The notes: generated by a model not told the origin, from the letters alone. A DNA stretch of 64,000 nucleotides from Vreelandella neptunia (GCF_000712975.1 NZ_JHQL01000001.1:848625-912624), one strand, 5' to 3'; shown: positions 1 to 9,398, counted from the first letter of the stretch. Numbers and translations: made by a program.

Positions 1-2
1 TT

Positions 3-905
3 CGCTTTCTTGCGGGGCTATCGAGTAGCGGTTCTATGCTGCTGGCTTCGGGATTGATTTTGCACTGGCTGATTCAGCACCGACAGCGGGGTGAATTAGG
101 CATTCATTTTGCTGGGGTGGGTATTGGTATTGTGGTGGCGGCGCTGGCGGTTGAGCTAATGCTCGCACTGTCGCTTAACTGGCAGGCCCAGTGGTGGGGG
201 TTTAGTGGTTTAGCCGCAGTGCTGTTAGTGCCTGCTTGGCGATGGCTGCCACGGCCTGTTAAGCCGGTACTTGGTAGCGCGGCTCATCATGATGCACCGG
301 CCAAGCCACCCAGTCGTACCTTTATGCGGCTTATGCTACCGGCCTATTTCTGTGCTGGTTATGGCTATGTGATTAGTGCGACGTTTATTGTGACGATTGT
401 CGAGCGTGAACCGCTACTGGCTGGCGCAGGAAACTGGACATTTGCCCTGGTAGGGTTGGCCGCGGCTCCTGCGGTGATGCTATGGGACCTAGTGGCGCGA
501 CGTATTGGTTATTTAGGCGCACTCATTGTGGCCATGCTGGTTCAGGTGGTGGGCATTGTATTGCCTGCGATGACATCAAGCTTAATAGGTGTGCTGTTAA
601 GTGCAGTGCTTTATGGAGGTACCTTCTTGGGCTGTGTCAGTTTGGTGCTCACCATGGCGGGTAGGCTATACCCATCAAGCCCTGCCCGATTAATGGGGCA
701 GATGACACTGGCTTATGGTGCCGCCCAAATTGTTGCCCCTGCGCTGACCGGCATGTTGGCGGAGTCTTTTGGCAATTACTACTTGGGCTTATGGCTGGCG
801 GGCGGCTTTGTCACGTTAGGGGCGCTGCTTTTAGTTTGGCTACGTCAGGTAGACCAAACCGCCCAGCGGCTAGATGCCCAGGCCAAAGCGCTATCGGTGG
901 CGTAA
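3..905 (+). CDS. YbfB/YjiJ-family MFS transporter, 5' truncated by window edge
   Basis: C-terminal 300 residues of a major facilitator superfamily permease of the inner membrane. The reading frame is open to the left edge with no stop, so the true start lies outside the window; an internal ATG at 36 is not the start. About eight hydrophobic segments are visible, with a cytoplasmic basic loop near residues 85-105 between the two halves. The segment HFAGVGIGI and the C-terminal half (CAGYGYVISATF) resemble the YbfB/YjiJ family. The substrate is unknown. The next gene on the same strand starts 85 bp downstream. Confidence 0.75.
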   Translation, partial: RFLAGLSSSGSMLLASGLILHWLIQHRQRGELGIHFAGVGIGIVVAALAVELMLALSLNWQAQWWGFSGLAAVLLVPAWRWLPRPVKPVLGSAAHHDAPAKPPSRTFMRLMLPAYFCAGYGYVISATFIVTIVEREPLLAGAGNWTFALVGLAAAPAVMLWDLVARRIGYLGALIVAMLVQVVGIVLPAMTSSLIGVLLSAVLYGGTFLGCVSLVLTMAGRLYPSSPARLMGQMTLAYGAAQIVAPALTGMLAESFGNYYLGLWLAGGFVTLGALLLVWLRQVDQTAQRLDAQAKALSVA

Positions 906-990
906 TAGTTGGTTGATGGCTGCAAGAGTTTTGGGCTTTGTCGACAAAATCCTCTAGGATAGGCGCTTTTTTCTGACAAGGTGGAAGGTC

Positions 991-2454
991 ATGGCGTCTT
1001 CTGGGCAACCTCGCATTCAGTGGCTGGGCCGCTGGGGCTTTATGCTGGCAGCCACCGGTTCGGCGGTGGGGCTGGGCAATATTTGGAAATTTCCCTATAT
1101 CACCGGGGAGTATGGCGGCGGAGCTTTTGTGCTGGTGTATCTGGCGTGCATTCTAGCCGTCGGCGTACCGGTGATGATGACCGAGATTGCCTTTGGTCGC
1201 CGTGGGCGCGGCAGCCCTATCGATGCGATACGGCGTGTCGTCAATGAGTCTGGTCGCTCTTCTGTTTGGTCGCTGATTGGTTGGATGGCGATGCTTTGCG
1301 GCTTTATGATTCTGTCGTTTTATGTCGTGGTCGCAGGTTGGTCGTTCTCCTATTTATGGAAAATGCTCACCGGCGGACTGGCTGGCAGCAGCGTTGACGA
1401 TATGGCCGCCGTATTTAGCGCGAATAACGCCAACCCGTTCATCCTGGGTGGTTGGAGTACCCTGGTGGCAGTATTGACCATGGTAATTGTGGGCAAAGGC
1501 GTTCAGGAAGGTATCGAGAAAAATGTCAGTTGGATGATGCCCGGGCTAGTGCTCATGCTCGTTCTACTGATTATCTTCGGGGTGTTTTCTGGTGGGTTTG
1601 GCGAGGCCGTGAGCTTCTTGTTCTCGTTTAACGCAGGAAGTCTCTCGAGTGAAGGGATGCTCGCGGCGTTGGGCCATGCCTTTTTCACACTGTCGTTGGC
1701 ATCCGGTGCGATTCTTACCTACGGTAGCTACTTGCCCAAAGGTGCTTCGATTGGGCGTACCACGGTAAGCGTGGCCATTGCTGACACCGTGGTTGCACTC
1801 ATGGCGGGGTTGGCAATCTTCCCGGTCATTTTTGCTAACGGTATGAATCCTGGTGAAGGGCCTGGGCTTATTTTTATGAGCTTGCCGCTGGCTTTCCAGG
1901 CGATGCCAATGGGCACGCTATTTGGCATTCTGTTTTTCTTAATGCTCTCAATGGCAGCGCTGACCTCGTCTATTTCGATGGTGGAAGCTACGGTGTCGTG
2001 GTTATGCGATAACAAAGGCATGACCCGTAAGTCGGCCTCTTGGGCGACGGGCATCGTGCTATGGCTGATCAGCACGCTGGCGATGCTGTCGTTTAACCTG
2101 GGCGCTGATTGGACGCTCGCGGGTAAACACTTCTTTGACTGGCTGGATTATTTGACCTCGCGCTGGATGATGCCGCTGGGAGGTTTGGGCATGGTGCTGC
2201 TGGCGGGGTTTGTGCTGAAAAGTGAAACCTTCCGCGACGAGCTGGGCCTTGCGCCGTTGCCTTATGCACTGTGGCTAGCCATGGTGCGTTACGTGAGTCC
2301 GCTGGGTATCTTGGTCATTTTTGTCGATGCGCTGGGCCTTTACCCAGTGTCGTTTGCTGTTCACTGGCCGATACTGCTGGCGATCTTAGTGATATTTGCG
2401 CTGATCGGAGAGGCATTAAGCCCGCGGCTGCGCCAAGCGCTGCGCTCGCGCTAG
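991..2454 (+). CDS. Sodium-dependent transporter, NSS/SNF family
   Basis: Predicted Na+-coupled symporter of the neurotransmitter:sodium symporter family (LeuT fold), 487 residues with about 11-12 membrane segments. The first segment carries the family signature GSAVGLGNIWKFPY (about residues 22-35) followed by GGGAF; in LeuT this unwound helix binds Na+ and the substrate. An AGG-containing site (acaaggtgg) lies just upstream of the ATG. Substrate is probably an amino acid or related solute, but the sequence does not say which. The 3' end overlaps the 3' end of convergent umuC by 39 bp. An isolated gene with no partner subunit, as is normal for the family. Confidence 0.88.
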   Translation: MASSGQPRIQWLGRWGFMLAATGSAVGLGNIWKFPYITGEYGGGAFVLVYLACILAVGVPVMMTEIAFGRRGRGSPIDAIRRVVNESGRSSVWSLIGWMAMLCGFMILSFYVVVAGWSFSYLWKMLTGGLAGSSVDDMAAVFSANNANPFILGGWSTLVAVLTMVIVGKGVQEGIEKNVSWMMPGLVLMLVLLIIFGVFSGGFGEAVSFLFSFNAGSLSSEGMLAALGHAFFTLSLASGAILTYGSYLPKGASIGRTTVSVAIADTVVALMAGLAIFPVIFANGMNPGEGPGLIFMSLPLAFQAMPMGTLFGILFFLMLSMAALTSSISMVEATVSWLCDNKGMTRKSASWATGIVLWLISTLAMLSFNLGADWTLAGKHFFDWLDYLTSRWMMPLGGLGMVLLAGFVLKSETFRDELGLAPLPYALWLAMVRYVSPLGILVIFVDALGLYPVSFAVHWPILLAILVIFALIGEALSPRLRQALRSR

Positions 2455-3762
2455 CTGCTGTTGTTCACGCTTCACCCTGGCGGCCGCAATGGCGCCAGGG
2501 TGAGTGCCTGCCTCCATGAGTTCGTCCCAGCAGGTGGTGTAACGGTTGGAGCGGTGCGCACAGCGCAACTGCCACGGTGCTTCCGCCTCTGTCATTCCAA
2601 AACGAATGGTGCCTTGCCCCATACGCTGATTAATGGCGTCAACGGTGTTCATCAAGTGCGGGTGCGCCTTGGGTGAGGGCTGTAACAGTGAAAGTTGATA
2701 CTGCTGCGCATCCACTAAGTCCAATAACATGACGCCGGCTTTCATAAACTGAAAACCTGGCCGGTACATCTGTTCAAGCCCTTCGCGTACGGCTTCTAAA
2801 ATGACGCGGGTATCGTCGCTTGGTGACGTTAGGGGAATCATCGCGCTAGGCGAAAGTTGAGGCTGGTCTTTACGATGGCGGTTGGTGTTCAGAAACAGCA
2901 GCACGGCGCGGGTAAGGCTTTTCTGCTGGCGCAGTTTTTCGGCACTACGCTGGGCATGGCGGCGCAGTGCTGCGTGTAATTCCGCTTTTACGCCGGTTGC
3001 TTGACCAAAAGAGCGCGACGTCATAATACGCTGACGCGGCTGCTCGACTGCGTTCATTTCCAAGCAGGAGATACCACGTAGCTCTAGTGCTGTACGCGCA
3101 AGCACCACTGAAAATCGTTTGCGAAGTTGCTTTGGATCGCACTCCCGCAGTTGCCACGCCGTGCGAATACCACCCACCGCAAGCCGTTCTGCTAGGCGTC
3201 TACCGATGCCCCATACGTCATTCACCGGCAGCTGTTTAAGCAGCGCAGCCGTGGTTGGGCTATTGGCGGTGAGCAGGCAGATGCCCTGGTAGTGAGGCTG
3301 CTTTTTGGCAACGTGATTAGCGAGCTTGGCTAGCGTATGGGTAGGTGCTAGCCCTACACAGACAGGCAGCCCTAAATAGCGGCGAATGCGGCGGCGTAAG
3401 ACTTCCCCGAGCGTTTGGCATTGAGCGTCGCTGAAACCATCCAGGTAAATAAACATTTCATCAATAGAGTAAGGCGCGACCTCGGGGCAGGCATCCCGCA
3501 GTAGCTGGGCGAGTCGTGCGGACATGTCGCCATACAGCTCGTAGTTAGAGGACAGCAGGTGAATTACGCCCCGCCGGCGCAAACCTTCTAGTTGGAAAGA
3601 GGGTGTGCCCATGGGGATGTTCAGCGCTTTCATTTCGGCCGAACGGGCAATCACACAGCCATCGTTATTCGACATCACGCCAACGGGCTTGCCTTCAAGC
3701 GCAGGATTAAACACCCGCTCGCATGACACGTAGAAGTTGTTGGCATCAACAAGGCCAATCAT
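2416..3762 (-). CDS. umuC: UmuC, catalytic subunit of DNA polymerase V
   Basis: Y-family translesion DNA polymerase, 448 residues (E. coli UmuC 422). Catalytic acidic residues are visible: Asp6 in DANNFYVSCER and Asp101-Glu102 in YSIDEMF. A helix-hairpin-helix-like segment NDVWGIGRRLAERL sits at 181-194, and a beta-clamp motif QLSLL at 356-360 matches the position of QLNLF in E. coli. The start overlaps the umuD stop by 4 bp (ATGA), so the two are translationally coupled. The C-terminal tail is about 25 residues longer than in E. coli, basic and Gln-rich, and is encoded opposite the end of the neighbouring transporter gene. Expected to be SOS-induced with umuD. Confidence 0.95.
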   Translation of the reverse strand: MIGLVDANNFYVSCERVFNPALEGKPVGVMSNNDGCVIARSAEMKALNIPMGTPSFQLEGLRRRGVIHLLSSNYELYGDMSARLAQLLRDACPEVAPYSIDEMFIYLDGFSDAQCQTLGEVLRRRIRRYLGLPVCVGLAPTHTLAKLANHVAKKQPHYQGICLLTANSPTTAALLKQLPVNDVWGIGRRLAERLAVGGIRTAWQLRECDPKQLRKRFSVVLARTALELRGISCLEMNAVEQPRQRIMTSRSFGQATGVKAELHAALRRHAQRSAEKLRQQKSLTRAVLLFLNTNRHRKDQPQLSPSAMIPLTSPSDDTRVILEAVREGLEQMYRPGFQFMKAGVMLLDLVDAQQYQLSLLQPSPKAHPHLMNTVDAINQRMGQGTIRFGMTEAEAPWQLRCAHRSNRYTTCWDELMEAGTHPGAIAAARVKREQQQLARAQRLAQPRA

Positions 3763-4217
3763 GGCAAATACTCATGCACCACAGCGCGTACCACGCCCCA
3801 TAGCTGGCAGTCCGTCTCTGCTAGGGGGAGTGGTGGGTAGTGAGGATGTGCCGAACAAAGATGTGGCGTGCCTTGATAGAGCGCATAACGCTTTATCAGT
3901 ACTTCCTCTTCAAACATGGCGACCAGGATATGCCCTAAACGGGGCGGTATGCTGCGATCTACCACCAGCAAATCACCTTCGAATATCCCCCAGCCTTCCA
4001 TGCTGTCGCCTGTGGCGGTGAGGTAGAACGTGTGGTTGGGGTGTTTAATCAACCGCTCATTGAGATCTAGTGTGCGTGGCTCGTAATCCTGGGCAGGTGA
4101 AGGGAAGCCGCTAAACCCAGCGCGGCCGTAGAGCATTGGAAAGGGCAGCGGTTGAGAGGTTAACGGCAGGGCTGTCGCAACCATGGTTGTTGCACAATAA
4201 GTGGGTTGAGACGGCAT
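3759..4217 (-). CDS. umuD: UmuD, self-cleaving subunit of DNA polymerase V
   Basis: LexA-like S24 peptidase that cleaves itself with RecA help and forms UmuD'2C. The start at 4217 gives 152 residues and is preceded by GAGG (4227-4230) at 9-nt spacing; an upstream ATG at 4232 overlaps that site. Catalytic Ser72 (GDSMEG) and Lys109 (LIKRY) are 37 residues apart, exactly as Ser60/Lys97 in E. coli. Alignment on GFPSPAxDY puts the cleaved bond at Ser36-Gly37 instead of Cys-Gly; an Ala-Gly pair lies three residues upstream. The N-terminal arm is longer than in E. coli. First gene of the umuDC operon. Confidence 0.93.
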   Translation of the reverse strand: MPSQPTYCATTMVATALPLTSQPLPFPMLYGRAGFSGFPSPAQDYEPRTLDLNERLIKHPNHTFYLTATGDSMEGWGIFEGDLLVVDRSIPPRLGHILVAMFEEEVLIKRYALYQGTPHLCSAHPHYPPLPLAETDCQLWGVVRAVVHEYLP

Positions 4218-4241
4218 CGACGGCATCCTCATGAATAAATA

Positions 4242-4257
4242 GTGTTTTTATATACAG
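4242..4257 (-). promoter_or_regulatory. LexA (SOS) box upstream of umuDC
   Basis: The top strand reads GTGTTTTTATATACAG, matching the gammaproteobacterial consensus CTGT-N8-ACAG at 7 of 8 fixed positions, with the AT-rich centre usual for LexA sites. It lies 25 bp upstream of the chosen umuD start, in a typical promoter position. It implies LexA repression and DNA-damage induction of umuDC. Confidence 0.8.
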
Positions 4258-4348
4258 TATATAGGCAGTATTTATTCATGGGGAAAAAATTGCAAGCGAC
4301 GCTCAGCGCAGGGTACCAGGGGAATATTGGTTTGCGGGTGCTATTGGC

Positions 4349-4441
4349 TTAGCGAGCGAGCCACATGCCAACCACCAGTGCACTTATCACGGTAATTAAG
4401 AACACAAGATTGCGAGCACGGGTATCACGACGTGGTTTCAT
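4349..4441 (-). CDS. Small predicted membrane peptide (30 aa)
   Basis: A short open frame starting ATG AAA encodes a basic N-terminus (MKPRRDTRARN) followed by one hydrophobic segment (LVFLITVISALVVGMWLA) and ends in Arg-stop. AGGA lies 8 nt before the ATG. An ATG at 4447 would add two residues and one at 4462 seven. The layout, positive residues before a single helix, is that of an inner-membrane peptide with a cytoplasmic N-terminus. It occupies an otherwise empty gap between umuD and the alpha/beta hydrolase gene. Function unknown; not recognised from any named family. Confidence 0.5.
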   Translation of the reverse strand: MKPRRDTRARNLVFLITVISALVVGMWLAR

Positions 4442-4615
4442 AGCCATTTTCCTGTTGGTCATCGTTATTCAACACATTACGAAGTAGTAGCAAGCAGCGA
4501 ACCCCCCATAAAAGCGGCAGATGCGCTGCGCTTAGCATGGTAACGTTTACGCCTTAGAGCGTCATCTGACGAATATGACATTGCTTGGTTATCCGGCTTT
4601 AAAGAGATCCTGTTT

Positions 4616-5494
4616 ATGAATGAATCGACTCATGTCGGTACCGCTGCGCAGCCGCTTTCCCTGGCGAATGGGCGGCTGGCAGCACTTAGCTGGGGGCGTA
4701 GCACTGCGCCTACTTGGGTGGCACTGCACGGTTGGTTAGACAACGCTGCAAGCTTTACACGGTTAGCGCCGCTGTTAGTAAAAGCATTGGATATTCGTAT
4801 TGTTGCGATCGACTTTCGTGGTCACGGGCATTCGGCCCATGCACCTGTAGGAAGCGACTATGCACTATGGGACTACACTCACGATGTGCTGGATACCTTG
4901 GAAGCATTAGCGCTCGAAAAGACAACGCTACTTGCTCACTCGATGGGGGCAGCCGTGGCTTGCCTCATATCCGCAGCGTTCCCCGAGCGGGTGAATAAGC
5001 TTATTTTGCTAGATGGTTTAGGTGCGTTAAACACACCGGCTGAAGAGACAGCCAGCCAACTGCGTAAAGGGTTGATAGCCTATCGGCGGCCGCTTTCCCG
5101 GCCCCCTCGTTATCCGGATATTGAGAGCGCAGTCGCTGCGCGGGTAGCCGGAGGCGTCACGCCGCTGGACAGCATCACCGCTACGCCACTTGTCGAACGT
5201 AACACGCAAGCTACCGCCGATGGGCATGTGCAAATGCGCACTGATAGCCGTTTGTTAAAGCCTTCTTTGGTGCGCTTTACACCCCAGCAGGTGTTGGCAC
5301 TACTGGCGGAGATTCAAGCCTCGGTGCTATTGATAGAAGGGGAGCGGGGTATTTTAGGCGAGCGGGACTGGGCGGAAAAAGCACGCCAAGCGGTGCCCCA
5401 GTTAACGCGCCATGTACTAGCGGGTGGCCATCATCTGCACCTTGAACCCCAGGCGGTTGAGCACGTGGCTGAGATAATCCGGCAACAAGTGTAA
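4616..5494 (+). CDS. Alpha/beta hydrolase
   Basis: Serine hydrolase of the alpha/beta fold, 292 residues, probably cytoplasmic (no signal peptide). The oxyanion segment LHGWLDNAASF is at 38-48, RGHGHS at 68-73, the nucleophile elbow AHSMGA puts Ser109 as nucleophile, and His272/273 in GGHHLHLE is the likely base; Glu241 (LLIEGERG) or a nearby acidic residue may be the third member. The pattern is that of MEST/epoxide hydrolase-like esterases. Substrate unknown. It is followed after about 30 bp by a patatin-like phospholipase gene on the same strand, so a two-gene lipid or ester hydrolase operon is plausible. Confidence 0.85.
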   Translation: MNESTHVGTAAQPLSLANGRLAALSWGRSTAPTWVALHGWLDNAASFTRLAPLLVKALDIRIVAIDFRGHGHSAHAPVGSDYALWDYTHDVLDTLEALALEKTTLLAHSMGAAVACLISAAFPERVNKLILLDGLGALNTPAEETASQLRKGLIAYRRPLSRPPRYPDIESAVAARVAGGVTPLDSITATPLVERNTQATADGHVQMRTDSRLLKPSLVRFTPQQVLALLAEIQASVLLIEGERGILGERDWAEKARQAVPQLTRHVLAGGHHLHLEPQAVEHVAEIIRQQV

Positions 5495-5528
5495 CGGTTA
5501 TCTGTTGTTCAGCATTAGGAAGATGACA

Positions 5529-6569
5529 ATGAAAAAAGTGACGCAAACTGCTGATACACCTTTGGGAAACCTTCCTTTAAATAATGGCAATAAGGTTGCG
5601 TTGGTATTGGGGAGTGGAGGAGCTAGGGGCTACGCCCATATCGGTGTTATCGAAGCATTAGAAGCACGTGGCTTCGAGATTATCTCGATTGCGGGTTGTT
5701 CCATGGGCGCGCTTATTGGCGGTATCTATGCGGCTGGAAAACTGCCTGAGTACCGCGAGTGGGTGTGTACGCTGGATTATTTAGACGTGCTAAAGCTGGT
5801 CGATGTGACCTGGAGTCCGATGGGGGCCATGCGGGCTAATAAGGTCATGAACAAGTTAGAAGAGCTGGTTGGCGAAAGATTGATTGAAGAGCTGCCTATT
5901 CCGGTAACGACCGTCGCGACGGATCTGGTTCGTCAGCGTGAAGTGTGGTTTCAAAACGGCTCCTTGCTTCAGGCAATTCGAGCCTCTATTGCCGTGCCTG
6001 GCGTTATTACCCCAGTGCATGTGGGGGACCAGGTGCTCGTTGATGGCGGCTTACTGAACCCACTGCCGATGATGCCGATATTAGCCGCCCATGAAGCGGA
6101 CTTTGTTGTAGCGGTTAACGTGACGGCGCACAGTCCGCAACCCATCACGTTAGAGGAGCTGTTACCCCACGAAGATAAGAGCGATAGCCGCACCGCGTTA
6201 GAACGCGATCGCGATGCTAATATTGGCGGTTGGATGGATGACGTTCGTGCCACCACACGGCGGCTGTGGGACGGGCTGGGGGGTAGCAATGGTGAAGAGA
6301 GTGACGTTGATGAAACCGTTGACCTGCGTGGTAAGCGTGAATGGGGCAAGCTCGATATGATTTTAGAGTCGTTTGATATCACCCAGGCGGCGCTCGCGAA
6401 GTATAAAATCGCAGGCTATCCGCCAGATGTATTGATTGAAATTCCCAAAACTGTTTGCAGCACTTATGAGTTTCACCGAGCCAACGAATTAATTCGGCTG
6501 GGTCGGCATCTTGCCGATGAAGCACTGGAGCGACGGATGCCTGGTATTGCCTCTGATGCCACCGAGTAA
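5529..6569 (+). CDS. Patatin-like phospholipase family protein (RssA-like)
   Basis: Predicted lipid acyl hydrolase with a Ser-Asp dyad, 346 residues from the chosen start. The glycine-rich oxyanion loop GSGGARGYAHIG is at 28-39, nucleophile Ser58 lies in GCSMG, and Asp172 lies in VDGG. The start at 5529 is favoured because AGGAAG ends 6 nt before it; ATG 5523 and TTG 5505 are alternatives. No signal peptide, so cytoplasmic or peripheral. The size and motifs resemble E. coli RssA (YchK) with a C-terminal extension of about 60 residues. Follows the alpha/beta hydrolase gene closely and is probably co-transcribed with it. Confidence 0.85.
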   Translation: MKKVTQTADTPLGNLPLNNGNKVALVLGSGGARGYAHIGVIEALEARGFEIISIAGCSMGALIGGIYAAGKLPEYREWVCTLDYLDVLKLVDVTWSPMGAMRANKVMNKLEELVGERLIEELPIPVTTVATDLVRQREVWFQNGSLLQAIRASIAVPGVITPVHVGDQVLVDGGLLNPLPMMPILAAHEADFVVAVNVTAHSPQPITLEELLPHEDKSDSRTALERDRDANIGGWMDDVRATTRRLWDGLGGSNGEESDVDETVDLRGKREWGKLDMILESFDITQAALAKYKIAGYPPDVLIEIPKTVCSTYEFHRANELIRLGRHLADEALERRMPGIASDATE

Positions 6570-6587
6570 GCGTAGTGAAATAGCTGC

Positions 6588-7151
6588 TTACTGCCCGCGC
6601 TTGCGCAGCAGAATATACACCGCCCCTGTGCCGCCATCGATATCGATGGCGGAGCAGAACGCCAAGACGCCGGGCCACTCTCTTAACCATGCGTTGGTAT
6701 GGCTTTTAAGTACCGGAAAGTCCGATGTGGTACCCCAGGCCTTACCGTGAACTACCAGAACGCAGCGCATGCCTTGTGCAGCAGCGTCGCGTAAAAAACT
6801 TTCAAGCTCAATCCGAGCTTCTTCTAGGGTATAGCCGTGTAAATCCAGCCCAGCCTGCCAAGCGGTTTGGCCGCGCTTTAGCTGGCTAAAGGTGCGCCAG
6901 GGCAGGTCCGGAACGCTAAATTCCAGATACTCTGAAGGGCGTACTGCCTCTACTCGGCCGTCAGATGTGCGACCGCTGGTTTGTAGCGTGTTGCTTTCTA
7001 CCGCAGCTCGCCGGCGTGCCTGTTGGGCATCATCGTTACGTTTGGGCTTGCCTGGGTTGGCTTGGTTGCTGGCAATACGGCGTACGCCTGCTGCCTGCAG
7101 CGCTTGGCGAAAGGCACTGATATCGTCGTCGTTGGGCAGGTGTCGCGTCAT
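6588..7151 (-). CDS. smrA: DNA endonuclease SmrA (Smr domain)
   Basis: 187-residue protein with a C-terminal Smr domain (about residues 95-187), marked by LDLHGYTLEEAR and VLVVHGKAWGT, the two conserved blocks of MutS2/Smr nucleases. The N-terminal half is polar and basic and probably disordered. Small Smr proteins in Enterobacteria (YdaL/SmrA, YfcN/SmrB) are nicking DNases or ribosome-rescue RNases; which activity applies here cannot be read from sequence. Convergent with the patatin gene (18-bp gap) and divergent from prmB. Confidence 0.85.
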   Translation of the reverse strand: MTRHLPNDDDISAFRQALQAAGVRRIASNQANPGKPKRNDDAQQARRRAAVESNTLQTSGRTSDGRVEAVRPSEYLEFSVPDLPWRTFSQLKRGQTAWQAGLDLHGYTLEEARIELESFLRDAAAQGMRCVLVVHGKAWGTTSDFPVLKSHTNAWLREWPGVLAFCSAIDIDGGTGAVYILLRKRGQ

Positions 7152-7333
7152 GATTAGCTCAAATCGAGAAGTTAAATGTTAAGAAAAGTGTCAATAAACA
7201 AGCATAATTGAGAAACACACAGGATAGCGAGCTGAATGTTGTTGTGAAACGCACGCTTGTGAACCGCGTGCTGTGAACCAGACGGCGTCAAAGGTACAAT
7301 CTTTTCATCAATCTTTATACGCCAGGAGCCGCT

Positions 7334-8293
7334 GTGACCACGCACCTTAATGATGAGACCTCCCACTCAATGCTTTCGCTGCCGGAGTCGGTAGTAGTGA
7401 GCGAGCTTTTTACATTACGCGATTATTTACGCTGGGTGTCCAGTGAGTTTTATCTGGCGGGATTGCATTATGGGCATGGCACCGAATCGCCTTGGGACGA
7501 AGCCGTTGCGCTGTGTTTAGGCGCACTGCACCTTCCGTGGAACGTCGATCCTGCTGTGCTAGACGCACGCCTGTTGCCAATAGAGCGCGAGCGCATTATT
7601 CGTTTAGCGCGAGAGCGGGTAACTACTCGCCGCCCGCTGCCTTATTTACTGGGTGAAGCTTTTTTTGCCGGGTTCCCGTTCAGCGTTGACGAACGCGTAT
7701 TAATTCCGCGCTCGCCTATTGCCGAGCTGATTGAAGATGGTTTTGCAGCATGGTTCCCAGAAGAACCGCCTGCCCGAGTATTGGACTTATGTACCGGTTC
7801 TGGCTGTATCGGCATTGCCACCGCGTTGGTGCTGCCGACCAGTGAGGTCGCCCTGGCGGATATTAGCCAGGATGCCTTAGCGGTTGCGCGTCAAAATATC
7901 ACGCGTCATGACGTTGGTGATCGCGTACGGGCCGTCGAGTCCGACGTGTTTGATGGTTTGAAAGGCCAGCGCTTTGATCTGATCGTATCAAACCCGCCTT
8001 ATGTCGATGCACGTGATCTGGCCACCATGCCCGCCGAGTTTCGCCACGAGCCTGCCTTGGCGCTGGGGGCTGGTAACGATGGGTTAGATATCGTGAGACG
8101 CATTCTGTGCGAGGCGCGCCAGCACTTAACCGACGAGGGATGGCTGATTGTTGAAGTTGGCAATTCCGACCGCCATGTAGAGGCTGCTTTTCCTGAAGTG
8201 CCTTTTATCTGGCTTGAATTCGAGCGTGGCGGCCAGGGTGTTTTTGCCTTGAGCGCCGCTGAACTCGACGCCCATGCGGCGTCTTTTGCGTGA
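7334..8293 (+). CDS. prmB: Ribosomal protein L3 glutamine N5-methyltransferase PrmB
   Basis: S-adenosylmethionine-dependent methyltransferase that modifies a glutamine of ribosomal protein L3 before ribosome assembly. It is 319 residues from a GTG start preceded by GGAG at 5 nt. The SAM loop [14 protein letters not shown] lies near 150-163, and the glutamine-binding NPPY motif begins at Asn220 (SNPPYVD). PrmC in the same window shares this motif, but PrmB is followed directly by aroC, the classic gammaproteobacterial order. The stop lies 13 bp before the aroC start, so one operon is expected. Confidence 0.94.
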   Translation: MTTHLNDETSHSMLSLPESVVVSELFTLRDYLRWVSSEFYLAGLHYGHGTESPWDEAVALCLGALHLPWNVDPAVLDARLLPIERERIIRLARERVTTRRPLPYLLGEAFFAGFPFSVDERVLIPRSPIAELIEDGFAAWFPEEPPARVLDLCTGSGCIGIATALVLPTSEVALADISQDALAVARQNITRHDVGDRVRAVESDVFDGLKGQRFDLIVSNPPYVDARDLATMPAEFRHEPALALGAGNDGLDIVRRILCEARQHLTDEGWLIVEVGNSDRHVEAAFPEVPFIWLEFERGGQGVFALSAAELDAHAASFA

Positions 8294-8306
8294 GGAACTA
8301 ACGCCC

Positions 8307-9398
8307 ATGTCTGGCAATACCTTTGGTAAGCTATTTACCGTTACTACATTTGGTGAGAGCCACGGCCCTGCTTTAGGCGCGATTGTTGACGGCTGCCCGC
8401 CTGGCATACCGATCAGTGAAGAGGACCTTCAGCACGATTTAGATCGCCGCCGCCCAGGCAGTTCTCGGCATACCACCCAGCGTAAAGAGCCGGATCAGGT
8501 GCGGATTCTTTCTGGTGTGTTTGAAGGTAAAACCACTGGTTCGTCCATTGGTCTGCTAATTGAGAACACCGACCAGCGCTCCAAAGACTACTCTAAAATC
8601 AAAGATCAATTCCGGCCTGCCCACGCAGACTACACCTACCATCACAAGTATGGTCATCGCGATTATCGGGGCGGCGGTCGTTCTAGCGCACGGGAAACCG
8701 CGATGCGCGTTGCCGCTGGCGCGATCGCTAAGAAGGTGCTGGCCGCAAAAGGGATACAAGTTCGTGGTTATATGAGCCAGTTGGGGCCAATTAAAATCGA
8801 CTTCAAAACCTGGGATGCAGTGAGCGAAAATGCCTTTTTCTGCCCCGATCCGGACAAAGTGGCTGAGCTTGAAGCCTATATGGATCAGCTGCGTCGTGAC
8901 CAAGACTCGGTGGGCGCGGAAGTTACCGTGATTGCCGACGGTGTGCCGGTTGGGCTGGGTGAGCCGGTTTTTGACCGCTTAGATGCTGATCTGGCGCATG
9001 GCTTAATGAGCATCAATGCGGTAAAAGGGATAGAGATTGGTGCAGGGTTTGGCTGCATTGCCCAGCGGGGTAGTGAACACCGTGACGAGATGACCCCAGA
9101 GGGCTTCTTGTCAAACCATGCTGGTGGCGTGTTAGGCGGAATTTCCAGTGGGCAGCCGATCGTTGCCCGCCTAGCGTTGAAACCAACGTCAAGTATTACT
9201 ACGCCCGGGCGTTCAATTGATGTACATGGCCAACCAGTTGAGGTAATAACAAAGGGTCGCCATGACCCCTGTGTCGGTATTCGCGCGACGCCTATCGCTG
9301 AAGCAATGATGGCAATTACGCTGCTAGACCATTGGTTACGTCATCGTGGACAGAATGGCGATGTTAGCGTTGATACACCGCGTTTAGAACAACAATAA
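8307..9398 (+). CDS. aroC: Chorismate synthase
   Basis: Final enzyme of the shikimate pathway: converts 5-enolpyruvylshikimate-3-phosphate to chorismate using reduced FMN. 363 residues from ATG 8307, preceded by AGGA at normal spacing; this start gives the usual N-terminus [10 protein letters not shown]. Signatures are [12 protein letters not shown], the [10 protein letters not shown] block and [17 protein letters not shown]. The length matches bifunctional-independent bacterial AroC (about 360). Cytoplasmic. Second gene after prmB. Confidence 0.96.
   Translation: MSGNTFGKLFTVTTFGESHGPALGAIVDGCPPGIPISEEDLQHDLDRRRPGSSRHTTQRKEPDQVRILSGVFEGKTTGSSIGLLIENTDQRSKDYSKIKDQFRPAHADYTYHHKYGHRDYRGGGRSSARETAMRVAAGAIAKKVLAAKGIQVRGYMSQLGPIKIDFKTWDAVSENAFFCPDPDKVAELEAYMDQLRRDQDSVGAEVTVIADGVPVGLGEPVFDRLDADLAHGLMSINAVKGIEIGAGFGCIAQRGSEHRDEMTPEGFLSNHAGGVLGGISSGQPIVARLALKPTSSITTPGRSIDVHGQPVEVITKGRHDPCVGIRATPIAEAMMAITLLDHWLRHRGQNGDVSVDTPRLEQQ

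Larger units (their letters stand above)
4233..4615. other. Intergenic region umuD / alpha-beta hydrolase
   Basis: A 383-bp stretch between divergent genes. It holds the LexA box (4242-4257) and a predicted 30-residue membrane peptide (4349-4441, minus strand). The remainder, 4463-4615, must contain the promoter of the plus-strand hydrolase gene; I see no strong -35/-10 pair or hairpin in it. Confidence 0.5.

Noticed and set aside
60..1008. Overlapping short frames in the MFS and NSS genes
   Set aside because: They are out-of-frame shadows of long conserved membrane proteins.
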